Shown here: positions 51,608 through 60,949 of the stretch, piece by piece
Layout of the letters: the number at the start of each line of letters is the position of its first letter
How positions within the stretch are numbered: the first letter of the stretch is position 1
Source of the DNA: JBGTBQ01 sp041749275
Lineage (GTDB): Bacteria > Acidobacteriota > Blastocatellia > Pyrinomonadales > Pyrinomonadaceae
DNA: 64,000 bases
Direction of reading: 5' to 3'
Assembly: GCA_041749275.1 (NCBI GenBank)
Contig: JBGTBQ010000014.1
Span: forward strand, 6,426-70,425
Program-made: the position numbers and the translations under genes
Notes under the pieces: generated by a model
What the model saw: the letters and a program-made list of their open reading frames with translations, nothing else
What the model was told of the DNA's origin: nothing
Databases searched by the model: none

Positions 51608-51936
51608 TGAAGTACCTTTTCATCATCATCCTGTTCGCCGCCGTCGCTTTCTTTATCTACTGGCGGCTGCGGCCATACCTGAAGATGGCGCGCAGCGTGC
51701 TCGGCTTCGTGCGCGATGTGAGACGCATGAGCACGGAAGCGCGGGATGCGTCGCCGAGAAATCAACAAGGCATCGAGTCCGGGGAAAAACTCGTGCGCTG
51801 TTCAGCCTGCGCCACTTGGTTCCCCGCGTCGCGCGCCATCACTCTCCGCTCGGCGAAAGAAACCTTCTGTTCACATGACTGCATCGAGCGCTCAGTCGGC
51901 AGGGAAGTGAACGCGAAGACTGCGCGCCGTTCGTAG
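51607..51936 (+). CDS. PP0621-like small membrane protein with Cys motif
   Basis: 109 residues. GTG start shares one base with the preceding TAG. An N-terminal TM helix (YLFIIILFAAVAFFIYW) is followed by a basic stretch and a C-terminal module LVRCSACATWFPASRA...FCSHDC (Cx2C...Cx3C), as in PP0621-family proteins, probably metal-binding. Role unknown. Likely co-transcribed with the TPR gene. The gene is followed directly by repeat family A. Confidence 0.75.
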   Translation: MKYLFIIILFAAVAFFIYWRLRPYLKMARSVLGFVRDVRRMSTEARDASPRNQQGIESGEKLVRCSACATWFPASRAITLRSAKETFCSHDCIERSVGREVNAKTARRS

Positions 51937-51950
51937 CAGTAGTTTATAAA

Positions 51951-52095
51951 GCCCCGTCAGGGGCGAAATGTTTGTAGTTCGGAGCAATTTCTCGACCAAG
52001 CTCCGTCGGAGCGAAATGTAATCGACATTTCGCTCCGACGGAGCTTGCGGCCTATCATTCACGCTGTGCTACAAACATTTCGCTCCTACGGAGCG
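51951..52095. repeat. Palindromic repeat, family A copy 2
   Basis: Four related units: GCCCCGTCAGGGGCGAAATG (51951), AAGCTCCGTCGGAGCGAAAT (51998), its inverted copy (52025-52046, giving a perfect 22-base stem with a 5-base spacer), and inverted CATTTCGCTCCTACGGAGCG (52076-52095). The last supplies the stop codon and last two residues of the MFS gene on the minus strand. Same family as 6616-6820. Confidence 0.85.
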
Positions 52096-53516
52096 ACGGC
52101 AGATGCCGTCGCCGGCTCGACCTCTTCCGGCAAAGCGTTGCCTGCTTCGTGGATAGCTCTGTCCGTATCGGTGAAGAAAAGAATCAGCAGACCGACCGCG
52201 AAGAAGAAGATGAGAAACAGAATGGCCTGACGATAAGAGCCGGTCTGGTTGACGACGATGGTGAACACGCCCATGCCCATCCACGAGGCGCGTTCGGAGA
52301 TTTCGTAGAGGCCGAAGAAGGAAGCCTCGCGCCCCACTGGAATCATGCGCGAGTAGAGCGAGCGCGAGAGCGCCTGCGTCCCACCCAACACGACGGCGAT
52401 GACCGCCGCCATCCACCACGCTTGCGTCGTCGTCCGCAAAAATGCATAAGCATAAACGACGATCCCCGACCAGATGAAGAGAGACGCCATGATCGCCCGC
52501 TTCGTCCCGACGAACGCGGCGATGCGCTCGAACAGGAGCGCCCCGACTATCGCCATGAACTGCACCATCAGGAAAATGCCGATGAGAAAAGACTGGCTGA
52601 CGGCCTCGCCGCGCGCGACGAACAACTCCTGCGCGAGGAAGACACCGGCCATGCCGATGATGGTCTGCACGCCGTCAATGAAGAACAGATAGGCCATCAG
52701 ATAGCGAAAGGTGTGGCGCAGTCGCCGCAACTCGCGGAAGGTTTGTCTCAGTTCGGAAAAACCGATGGTCAAAAAACTCTTGCCCGGCGGAAGCGGTCGC
52801 GCCACATTGTGCGAACGCAGAAGCTTGAAGGTCAGGAGCGCGAAGCCGCCCCACCAGACGCCGGCTGAGAGCAGGGAGATGCGAACTGCCGTCGTCCCCT
52901 CAATGCCGAATTTGGGAGCGATGGTGCTGATAAAGACCGAGTTGAGCGCGAGCAGCAAGCCTCCGCCAAGATAGCCGAGCGCAAAGCCGCGGCTGGAGAC
53001 CTTGTCGCGTCTATCTTCGGTCGTAATCTGCGGCAGGTAAGAGTTATAGATAACGATGGCTGCGTTGAATCCCAGCATGGCAACGATGAAGAGCAGCCCG
53101 CCGAGCAGGTATCGTCCATCGGCGACGAAGTACATGAGGCACGTCGCCCCGGCGCCCGCGTAGCAGAAGATTATCAACAACCGTTTCTTCAAGCTCGAAT
53201 AGTCGGCGACGGCGCCCAGCAGCGGCAGCAGGAATATCTGCATCAGCACCGCGAGCGTGATGCAAAGGGGATAGAACGACTTGGCCGAGATCGTAAAGAG
53301 CGAGCCGACACTAAGCGCCACTCCGTTTTCGCCGACCGCCTGCTGCGCGACGTAGGTCAGATATTGACCGTAGAGCGCGCCGACGACCGTCGTGTAAAAG
53401 GCCGAGTTGGCCCAGTCGTACATCATCCAGCCGAAGACTTCACGGCGGTCGTTCTTGCGTGTCGAATGTTCGGCGGAGTCTCCGGCGGCAATCGTGGGAG
53501 CGGTGGGTGCGTTCAT
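52086..53516 (-). CDS. MFS transporter, UMF1/Atg22-like family
   Basis: 476 residues, about 12 TM helices. The opening VFGWMMYDWANSAFYTTVVGALYGQYL is the family signature. Later EASFFGLYEISERASWMG and DRRDKVSSRGFALGYLGGGLLL are conserved. Substrate unknown; Atg22 relatives export amino acids from vacuoles, and bacterial members are uncharacterised. Twelve bases after the metalloenzyme gene, so probably an operon. The stop codon (TAG) is contributed by a palindromic repeat, replacing whatever C-terminus it had. Confidence 0.9.
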   Translation of the reverse strand: MNAPTAPTIAAGDSAEHSTRKNDRREVFGWMMYDWANSAFYTTVVGALYGQYLTYVAQQAVGENGVALSVGSLFTISAKSFYPLCITLAVLMQIFLLPLLGAVADYSSLKKRLLIIFCYAGAGATCLMYFVADGRYLLGGLLFIVAMLGFNAAIVIYNSYLPQITTEDRRDKVSSRGFALGYLGGGLLLALNSVFISTIAPKFGIEGTTAVRISLLSAGVWWGGFALLTFKLLRSHNVARPLPPGKSFLTIGFSELRQTFRELRRLRHTFRYLMAYLFFIDGVQTIIGMAGVFLAQELFVARGEAVSQSFLIGIFLMVQFMAIVGALLFERIAAFVGTKRAIMASLFIWSGIVVYAYAFLRTTTQAWWMAAVIAVVLGGTQALSRSLYSRMIPVGREASFFGLYEISERASWMGMGVFTIVVNQTGSYRQAILFLIFFFAVGLLILFFTDTDRAIHEAGNALPEEVEPATASAVAP

Positions 53517-53528
53517 GTTGGTTGTCTA

Positions 53529-54431
53529 CTATCGGCTTGTCAGAAGACGGAGGATCGTGGGAGTGATGTCGGCGAGGCTGTGGACGCCGCGCCCCACTTC
53601 CTCCCGCCCCGGCCCCCACGCGAGCGTGGGCACGAGGTTGAGCGTATGGTTGCGCGCCGAGAGGTCTTCGACGTTGCCGTGGTCGCTGGTGACGAGGACG
53701 GTCGTCAGTTCGAGGTCAACATTGGCAAGTACGGCACGGACGAAGCACGCGAGGTTTGACAGAACTTTGAGCGCGGCGTCCATGTTCTGTTCGTGACCGG
53801 CGCGGTCAGTCAGAAAGTGTTCGTAGAGAGTGAAGCGGTGCTCGCGCGCGACGTTCGCCAAGACGAGCGCGGCCTCTTCGGGTGTGCGAAGGCTTGCTTC
53901 TTCACCCCGCTCGCCGATGGAGGCGTTTGTGAAATCGTGAAAGACGGCGCGACCGGCGCTGAGGTCGGCGACGGTGCGAAATGGTAATCCGGCGGCTTCG
54001 ACCGCGACGGTGGTGGCGGAGACCCAGCGGGGCCGTGCGTCGAAAAAGCGCCGCGTGTAGGTGTTGGCAAAGACATTGGGGCCGATGCCCGCGCGTTTGA
54101 GTTGGAGGAAAATGGAATGTTCTTTGATAATCTCGCGCATCGCCTCGTTCGGAAAACCCTGCTTGTGATAGCCGAGTGTGGCGGGCGCGTTGATGCCCGT
54201 CAGGATGGTCGTCTGGCCTGACGCGCTCTGTGGTCGCCCCTCGATGCCGAGCGAGGCGTCGGTGCGCGCGAGCACGCCGCCGAAAGGCAATCCCGGCTCT
54301 TCATCCTCGAAGATGGCGAGCGGCGCAGCGGCGTCGCCGAGCAGGTGGAGCGGGTTGTGCGGCCCGCGCGTGCCAATGCCGAGGCCGTCCACGAAGATAA
54401 GAAGCACGGACATGATGGGGATAAGTAGCAT
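53529..54431 (-). CDS. Alkaline-phosphatase-superfamily metalloenzyme
   Basis: 300 residues (possible start at the internal ATG 54410, MSVLLIFVDGLG). Related to phosphopentomutase and cofactor-independent phosphoglycerate mutase: FVDGLGIG (metal-binding Asp), QSASGQTTILTGINA (Thr/Ser nucleophile), DRAGHEQN and VTSDHGNVEDLS (metal-binding Asp/His). No large insertion as in iPGM, so it is a short metalloenzyme of unknown substrate. First gene of a two-gene unit with the MFS transporter. Confidence 0.8.
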   Translation of the reverse strand: MLLIPIMSVLLIFVDGLGIGTRGPHNPLHLLGDAAAPLAIFEDEEPGLPFGGVLARTDASLGIEGRPQSASGQTTILTGINAPATLGYHKQGFPNEAMREIIKEHSIFLQLKRAGIGPNVFANTYTRRFFDARPRWVSATTVAVEAAGLPFRTVADLSAGRAVFHDFTNASIGERGEEASLRTPEEAALVLANVAREHRFTLYEHFLTDRAGHEQNMDAALKVLSNLACFVRAVLANVDLELTTVLVTSDHGNVEDLSARNHTLNLVPTLAWGPGREEVGRGVHSLADITPTILRLLTSR

Positions 54432-54660
54432 TCTATGTGTGCGTCACGCAAGGGCTTGTTTCGGCGAACAGGTCGCCGGATTGGTCTACGCTCAAGAACG
54501 AGTGAATGGATAACTGGATAAGTGAATGGACGACGGGTAAAAAAACAGATCACCCCTGAACATTACAAATAGAGCGTCTGCTATTATTGAGGCGCCATAG
54601 TGGCTTCCAGAAAACCTCAAGCCGCGTTTTCGAGCGAGATAATCATTTGCGGAGGAATAG

Positions 54661-57600
54661 ATGAATAAATTGAAACGGGCCATCGGTCATGCGTGCGTCG
54701 TCGCGTTACTCTTGAACACGACCATGATGCCCACGCTGGCGCAAAGTCCGGAGACGAGCAAAACTCAGCCCACGTCCCGGCCTTACTTCTACGAGCCTTC
54801 GATCTCGCCCGACCGTGCGGAGATTGCTTTCGTCTCCGGCGGCGACATCTGGAGCGTCCCGGCGGCGGGCGGTGATGCGCGCCTGCTCGTCTCGCACCCG
54901 GCGACCGAGTACCGACCGCTCTACTCGCCCGACGGTCGCAGACTCGCCTTCATCTCGGCGCGAACGGGCAACGGCGACGTGTACTTGCTCACGCTCGATA
55001 GCGGCGAGTTGAAGCGTCTGACCTTTGACGACGGTTACGACCAACTCGACGCATGGTCGCGCGACGGGCGCTGGCTCTACTTCACTTCGACCGCGCGCGA
55101 CATCTCGGCGAGCAACGACATCTACCGCGTGGGCGTCGAAGGCGGCACCCCGATGCAGGTCAGCGCCGACCGCTACACAAACGAATTCATGTCCGCGCCA
55201 TCGCCGGATGGCGCGGATATGGTCTTCGTCGGCAGGGGCTATTTGCAGTGGTGGCGCAATGGGCACAGCCACATGGACGAGTCCGAACTGTGGCTGATGC
55301 GCGGTCATGCGACAGGCGGATATGAGCGTCTGACCGAGGGCGGCGCGGAGGAAGCGTGGCCCATGTGGGGCGCGCGGGAAGGCGAACTTTTTTACGTCTC
55401 AGACAGAAGCGGCGCGGAGAATATCTGGACGCTGGCGCCAAAAGGCAAGGCGCGACAGGTCACGAAATTCACGGGGGGTCGCGTGCTCTGGCCGAGCATC
55501 TCTTACGACGGTCGTGTCATCGTCTTCGAGCGCGGCTTCGGCATCTGGTCGCTTGACACCGAAAGCGGGCAGGCGCGCGAAATCTCGATCCGGCGGCGTG
55601 GCGCTGCTGCATCACCGGGCATCGAGCGTGTACGCCAGTCCGACCAATTTCAAGACCTCGCGCTCTCGCCCGATGGCAAGAAAGTCGCCTTCATCGCGCG
55701 CGGCGAGGTGTTCGCGGCATCCGCGACCGACGGCGGCGACGCCGTTCGCGTGACCAACACGCCCGGCATCGAGTCGCGCGTGACATGGACGCCCGACAGC
55801 CGCAAGCTTGCCTACGTCTCGGAGCGCAACGGTTCGGGGCAGATTTTCCTCTATGACTTCGGCACGGGCGCGGAGACGCAGTTGACAAACGGCGGCGACG
55901 GCGACTCGACGCCGCGCTTCTCGCCGGACGGTAAACTGCTCGCCTTCGAGCGCGCGGGCCGGGAGCTTCGCGTGCTTGAGCTTGAATCGAAAAAAGAGCG
56001 CGTCGTCGCCACGGGCAGTCTCGAAAGGCCGCCGCTCGATTCCGACCGCTCATTCGTCTGGTCGCCGGACGGCAAGTGGATCGCCTACATGCCCGTCGGA
56101 AACAAGCTCTTCCGCAACGTCCACGTCGCGGCGGTCGAAGGCGAAGGGAAGTCGCAACCCATCAGCTTCCTCGCCAACGTCGGCAGCAACACGCTTTCGT
56201 GGAGTCCGGATGGTTCTTACATTCTCTTCGACACGGGGCAGCGCACCGAGTCGAATCAACTCGCGCGCATTGACCTCCTCCCGCGCACGCCGCGTTTCCG
56301 CGAAGACCAGTTCCGTGAACTGTTCAAGGAAGAGACGCCGCGAACCGTCACGCCTTCGCTGCGGCGTCAGGAAGTTCAGCAGCCGGCTCCCGCCTCACCC
56401 GTCCCGACGCCGACGCCCGCATTGACAGCCACCCCCACGCCGGCGCCGGCGACGACGGAAACGCCCGCGACCGTTCAGAGTCCGACGCCCACGCCATCAA
56501 CCACGACGGCGACGGGTAAAAGCGGCTCGGCGGACGAGCAAAAGAAAAGCAGCAAGCCCGTCGAGATCGTGTTCGACGACATCCGTCGGCGTCTGAGTAT
56601 GCTGCCCGTCGGCGTTGACGTGTTCTTCCACACGATCAGCCCGGACGGGAAGTACGTTCTTATGATCGCAGGCGCGGTGAACCAGACGAACCTCTATCTA
56701 TACCCGCTCGACGAGCTTTCGCGCGAGCCGGTGGTTGCGCGCCAGTTGACCTCGACCGCGACCTTTAAGAGCTTCGCGCAGTTCACGCCCGACAGCCGCG
56801 AGGTCTTCTATCTTGAAGGTGGCCGCATCCAGATCGCGTCCCTCGACCAGCGCCAGCCGCCGCGCCCGCTCGCCGTCATCGCCGAGATGGATGTTGATTT
56901 CGCGCGCGAAAAGTTAGAGGTCTTCGATCAGGGCTGGGAGTACATGCGCGACAACTTTTATGACCCCGCATATCACGGCGTGAACTGGCAGGCGTCTCGC
57001 GGAGAGTTCCTGCCTTACATCGCGGGCGCGCAGACTCCAGACGAGATGCGTCGGCTGATGCGGTTGATGGTCGGCGAGTTGAACGCCTCGCACCTCGGCG
57101 TGTCCGCTCCCTTCAACTCGGTGCAGACCACGACCGGCAGGCTCGGCCTTAGCTTTGAACGCGCGGAGTACGAGAGAGCAGGCCGTCTGCGTGTGTCGGA
57201 GGTGGTGCCGCTCGGCCCCGGCGCTCTCGCGCGCGACACGACCGCGCCGGAGCGGACGCGCGCCATTAAGATCGGCGAATACCTGCTCGCCATTGACGGC
57301 AGGCAATTAGACGCGCGGACGAATCTCGATGAACTGCTCAACTTCAAGATCAACCGGCGCGTGACGCTCACGATTGCCGCGACGCCGGACGGCGCGAATA
57401 AACAAGATGTGGAAGTGCGCCCGGTCAACGTCGGGACGGAGAAGGGGCTTCGTTACCGCAAGTGGGTTGATGAGAAGCGCGCTTACGTCGCTCGCGCGAG
57501 TGGCGGGCGGCTCGGTTATGTGCACATGTACGACATGTCTTCCGCCTCGCTCTCACAACTTTTCGTTGACCTCGACGCGGAAAACCAGTCGCGCGAAGGC

Positions 57601-58092
57601 GTGGTCGTTGACGTGCGCCATAATGACGGCGGCTTCGTCAACGTCTACGCGATTGACGTGCTTGCGCGGCGCAGCTACCTGCGGATGACGCCGCGCGGCC
57701 TTACCGCCTCGCCGGCGCGCACCGTGCTCGGTCAGCGCGCTCTGGAACTCCCCACGGTGCTCGTTACCGACCGGCACACGCTCTCGGACGGCGAGGATTT
57801 TTCCGAAGGCTATCGCGCGCTCGGCCTCGGCAAAGTGGTGGGCGAGCCGACCGCCGGTTGGATCATCTACACCACGAATCAGCCGCTCATGGATGGCACG
57901 GTCTTTCGTCTCCCCTTCATCAAAATCGAGACGAGCGCGGGCGTCAACATGGAGCGCAATCCGCGCCCCGTTGACATCACGGTCATCCGACCTATCGGCG
58001 AGAGCTACACCGACCGCGACGCGCAACTCGATGCCGCGGTGCGTGAACTTCTCAAACAGACGGGAGAGCGCGGCGTGAGCGGCAGCAAATAA
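54661..58092 (+). CDS. Secreted Tricorn-like S41 protease
   Basis: 1143 residues with a signal peptide (ACVVALLLNTTMMPTLAQ); GGAGG lies before the ATG. The N-terminal ~540 residues are TolB/Tricorn beta-propeller repeats (ISPDRAEIAFVSGGDIWSVP, YSPDGRRLAF, WSPDGKWIAY). A Pro/Thr linker (about 575-625) precedes a second propeller part. The C-terminal half holds a Tricorn C1/PDZ region and an S41 protease: catalytic His H811 in GELNASHLGV, nucleophile S1042 in TLSDGEDFSEG, and EPTAGWI. It probably degrades peptides in the periplasm. Downstream gene is convergent corA. Confidence 0.93.
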   Translation: MNKLKRAIGHACVVALLLNTTMMPTLAQSPETSKTQPTSRPYFYEPSISPDRAEIAFVSGGDIWSVPAAGGDARLLVSHPATEYRPLYSPDGRRLAFISARTGNGDVYLLTLDSGELKRLTFDDGYDQLDAWSRDGRWLYFTSTARDISASNDIYRVGVEGGTPMQVSADRYTNEFMSAPSPDGADMVFVGRGYLQWWRNGHSHMDESELWLMRGHATGGYERLTEGGAEEAWPMWGAREGELFYVSDRSGAENIWTLAPKGKARQVTKFTGGRVLWPSISYDGRVIVFERGFGIWSLDTESGQAREISIRRRGAAASPGIERVRQSDQFQDLALSPDGKKVAFIARGEVFAASATDGGDAVRVTNTPGIESRVTWTPDSRKLAYVSERNGSGQIFLYDFGTGAETQLTNGGDGDSTPRFSPDGKLLAFERAGRELRVLELESKKERVVATGSLERPPLDSDRSFVWSPDGKWIAYMPVGNKLFRNVHVAAVEGEGKSQPISFLANVGSNTLSWSPDGSYILFDTGQRTESNQLARIDLLPRTPRFREDQFRELFKEETPRTVTPSLRRQEVQQPAPASPVPTPTPALTATPTPAPATTETPATVQSPTPTPSTTTATGKSGSADEQKKSSKPVEIVFDDIRRRLSMLPVGVDVFFHTISPDGKYVLMIAGAVNQTNLYLYPLDELSREPVVARQLTSTATFKSFAQFTPDSREVFYLEGGRIQIASLDQRQPPRPLAVIAEMDVDFAREKLEVFDQGWEYMRDNFYDPAYHGVNWQASRGEFLPYIAGAQTPDEMRRLMRLMVGELNASHLGVSAPFNSVQTTTGRLGLSFERAEYERAGRLRVSEVVPLGPGALARDTTAPERTRAIKIGEYLLAIDGRQLDARTNLDELLNFKINRRVTLTIAATPDGANKQDVEVRPVNVGTEKGLRYRKWVDEKRAYVARASGGRLGYVHMYDMSSASLSQLFVDLDAENQSREGVVVDVRHNDGGFVNVYAIDVLARRSYLRMTPRGLTASPARTVLGQRALELPTVLVTDRHTLSDGEDFSEGYRALGLGKVVGEPTAGWIIYTTNQPLMDGTVFRLPFIKIETSAGVNMERNPRPVDITVIRPIGESYTDRDAQLDAAVRELLKQTGERGVSGSK

Positions 58093-58121
58093 GCAGGAGT
58101 GCTTCGTGCGTGTTTCCGCAT

Positions 58122-59150
58122 TCAAAGCCAGCCGGAGCGTTTGAAGAGCAGATAAAGTAGACCTGACAGACCGAACGTGACAAACAGCACTACCGGATAA
58201 CCGTAATCCCACTGCAACTCCGGCATGGACTTGAAGTTCATGCCGTAAATCCCCGCGACCATGGTCGGGACGGCGATGATCGCGGCCCACCCCGCGAACC
58301 TCTTCGATACCTCGCTTTGCGAAATGGAGATGAGCGAGAAGTTGGCATCAAGCGCAGTGGTCAGCAGTTCGCGCGCGGTGTCCAGCATCTCGTTGAGGCG
58401 GATCACGTGGTCGTACACGTCGCGGAAGTAGGGGCGCGTGTCCTCTGGAATTACGTCGAGGTCGAAACGCACGAGACGGTTGCAGATGTCTATCAGCGGC
58501 GAGATGGCGCGTTTGACTTCGAGCAGTTGGCGCTTGAGTTCATAAATCTGCGCTGTCGTCTCGCGGGTGGATTTCTCGCCGAAGATTTTCTCTTCGAGCG
58601 CTTCGAGTTCCAGTCCAAGTGCGTCTATGACCGGAAAATACTGATCCACGATTGAATCCATCACCGCATAGAGAGCGAACCCCGGCCCTTTCCGCAGCAG
58701 TTGTGGCGTGCTCTCACAACGCGCGCGCACGTCGGAATAGGCGAGCGACGAGCCGTGGCGGACGGAGACGATAAAATTTTTGCCGACGAAAAAGTGTGTC
58801 TCGCCAAAAACGATCCGGCGTTGTTCCGCATTCATCCATGCGGTGCGGAGCACGATGAAGAGCGAGTCGCCGTAGGTTTCGAGTTTGGGGCGTTGGTGTG
58901 CGCGGTGCGCGTCTTCGATGGCTAGGTCGTGCAGGCCAAACTCTTGCTGCACCTGTCGCAGCAACTCCGCGCTGGGAGCATGGAGGCCAATCCAGACGAA
59001 CCTGCCGGGCTGTTCGAGGACGCGGCTGAGTTCGCCAATCTCCACGCTCGTGACACGACGGCCTTCATCGTAGGCCACACAGTTGACGACCGCGCTCTTG
59101 CCCGGAACCACCGTCCAGTGTGGATCGCTATGAGAGTCGAAATCGTTCAA
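58122..59150 (-). CDS. corA: CorA-type magnesium/cobalt transporter
   Basis: 342 residues, the usual size. The N-terminal cytoplasmic domain has a PGRFVWIGLHAPSAELL-type segment, a long helix follows, and two C-terminal TM helices flank the pore motif YGMNFKSMPEL (GMN). The tail ends KRSGWL, as in CorA (basic). Forms a pentameric channel for Mg2+ (or Co2+/Ni2+). Same strand as the hem genes, 46 bases after hemG, and may be co-transcribed; magnesium is not known to be required by those genes. Confidence 0.96.
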   Translation of the reverse strand: MNDFDSHSDPHWTVVPGKSAVVNCVAYDEGRRVTSVEIGELSRVLEQPGRFVWIGLHAPSAELLRQVQQEFGLHDLAIEDAHRAHQRPKLETYGDSLFIVLRTAWMNAEQRRIVFGETHFFVGKNFIVSVRHGSSLAYSDVRARCESTPQLLRKGPGFALYAVMDSIVDQYFPVIDALGLELEALEEKIFGEKSTRETTAQIYELKRQLLEVKRAISPLIDICNRLVRFDLDVIPEDTRPYFRDVYDHVIRLNEMLDTARELLTTALDANFSLISISQSEVSKRFAGWAAIIAVPTMVAGIYGMNFKSMPELQWDYGYPVVLFVTFGLSGLLYLLFKRSGWL

Positions 59151-59196
59151 GGTTCACCTTGTGACAGTCGAAATGGCGCCGTGCATGTTAGCACGC

Positions 59197-60681
59197 TCAA
59201 CGCGGTCTCTCCGCGCCAAATAAATCGCTGACCGCCCGTTCACCACTGAGCACACAATCTGGAATGCCCGCGCCGCGGTAGGCGTTTCCGGCAAGCCGAA
59301 GCGTGGGGAAGTCTCGGAGTCGCGCGCTGATGCGCTCGATTCTTTCGAGGTGTCCGAGGTGATATTGCGCCATCGAGCGCGGCCACTTTTCAACGTGCGT
59401 GAAAAGCGGCGCGGATTCGACGCCGATGAGGTTGCGGAGGTCTCGACGCACTGCTTCAATCATTTGCTCCTCATCGAGTTCGAACATCTCCGGTTGCAAC
59501 GCGCCGCCGACGAAGGCGCGCAGGAGGACATGACCGTCGGGAGCGCGGCCCGGAAACTTCACGCTGCTGAAAGTGCAGGCCAGCGTCGCGCGACGCTCGA
59601 CGAAGGGCACGACGAAGCCGAAGCCGTCGAGCGGGTGCGGAATCTGTTCACGCCGGTAAGCGAGGTTGACCGTCGCGGTCGAAGCGTAGGGGATCGCTTC
59701 GAGTTCCGCCGCGAGCGCACCGTCAACATCACGCAGAAGGCGAGCCGCCGCATAAGCGGGAAGAGCAATGCAAACAGCGTCGGCGTGAATCCGCTCTCCG
59801 CCTTTGGTCGCAATCGCCCAGCGGTTTGATTCAGGCAGGAAGGAGAGCGTTTCGACGCGCGTGTTGAGACGCACCGTTTCTCGCGGCAGTCGCGCGGCGA
59901 GGGCGTCGGTCAAGACCTGCATCCCGGAGTCGAAGGAGAGAAAAAGTCCGTACCGCGCCCCGCTCGTGCCGCGCTGCTCAATCCCGTTCGACCTTTGACG
60001 CCGCGCCGCTTTCCACATCGCCAGAATCAGACTCCGGTGGTCGCGCTCCATCTCAAGAAAGCGCGGCATCGTTGCGCGCAGAGAGAGGTGTTCGGGGTCA
60101 GCGGTGTAGATGCCGCCGACCATCGGCTGCGCCATGCGCTCCAGCGCCTCGCGCCCTAACCTGCGGCGGACGAAGTGAGCGAGGCTTTCATCATCGGCGT
60201 CATTGATGCCGGCGCGCCGTGGAAGGAAGAGGTCGAGCGCCATGCGCGCCTTGCCGCGCCACGTGAAGATGTCGGAGGTGGCGAAGGGGCGGAGGCGCGA
60301 AGGCGCGAGGAGTTGAAAACCTTCGGGCGTAGGGATGAGACGGGAGCCGCGCACGACGAAACTGCGGCGGTGCGTGTCATTGGTTGCGATCAGCCGTTCC
60401 GAGAGGCCGATGCGCTTCGCCAGCATCAACGCCGCTGGTTTTTCCGAGATGAACGAATCGGGGCCGCCTTCGAGCAGGAATTCATCGCGGCGGTGTGTGC
60501 GGACGGCGCCGCCGAGACGTGCGGAGGCTTCGAGCAATAGCACTTCGACCCGTGGTTCAGCGCGACCTGTCGCCGGAGAGGATTGCGCGTTCAGTTCGCA
60601 CAGGTGGTGTGCGGCGGCGAGACCGCTGACGCCGCCGCCGATGACGACGATGCGCCGCTTTCTGGTAGGGGTTTCATTCAC
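59197..60681 (-). CDS. hemG: Protoporphyrinogen/coproporphyrinogen oxidase, FAD-dependent (HemY type)
   Basis: 494 residues. FAD-dependent oxidation of porphyrinogen to porphyrin late in haem synthesis. The N-terminal dinucleotide motif is IGGGVSGLAAAHHL, followed by EASARLGGAVRTHRRD, LEGGPDSFI (typical PPOX) and GGIYTADPEHLSLRATMPRF. The C-terminal GNAYRGAGIPDCVLSGERAV is the second FAD segment. It lies after hemH but is separated from it by 227 bases containing a palindromic repeat, so it may have a separate promoter or be expressed at lower levels. Confidence 0.95.
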   Translation of the reverse strand: MNETPTRKRRIVVIGGGVSGLAAAHHLCELNAQSSPATGRAEPRVEVLLLEASARLGGAVRTHRRDEFLLEGGPDSFISEKPAALMLAKRIGLSERLIATNDTHRRSFVVRGSRLIPTPEGFQLLAPSRLRPFATSDIFTWRGKARMALDLFLPRRAGINDADDESLAHFVRRRLGREALERMAQPMVGGIYTADPEHLSLRATMPRFLEMERDHRSLILAMWKAARRQRSNGIEQRGTSGARYGLFLSFDSGMQVLTDALAARLPRETVRLNTRVETLSFLPESNRWAIATKGGERIHADAVCIALPAYAAARLLRDVDGALAAELEAIPYASTATVNLAYRREQIPHPLDGFGFVVPFVERRATLACTFSSVKFPGRAPDGHVLLRAFVGGALQPEMFELDEEQMIEAVRRDLRNLIGVESAPLFTHVEKWPRSMAQYHLGHLERIERISARLRDFPTLRLAGNAYRGAGIPDCVLSGERAVSDLFGAERPR

Positions 60682-60818
60682 TTGCCGACGAAGAATCCGT
60701 GGAGGCAGTGCTTATCGCTGCCCTCGTTGCGTGTCAACGAGCAACTTGAATTTGGATGAGCGGTATCGGGCCGGCATCAGCCTTGCCCCGACAAACATCA
60801 CCGCCGGGCGTTTGTCAG

Positions 60819-60949
60819 TAGACCCCTTGCAAAAGTCATGGTCGGAGTCGGATAGGTCAGTACCGCCTGCGGTAGCGGGCGGGTTCTAGCCACGTTACCA
60901 CCCGCCCGCTACCGCAGGCGGTACTGACCTGTCTTTTGCAAGAGGTCTA
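60819..60949. repeat. MITE-like palindromic element, family C (GTACCGCCTGCGGTAGCGGG)
   Basis: 131 bases with outer arms TAGACC...CTTGCAAAAG / CTTTTGCAAG...GGTCTA and a perfect 31-base inner inverted repeat (60854-60884 and 60900-60930). The right arm encodes the last ~13 residues and the TAG stop of hemH. No transposase gene. Confidence 0.87.
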
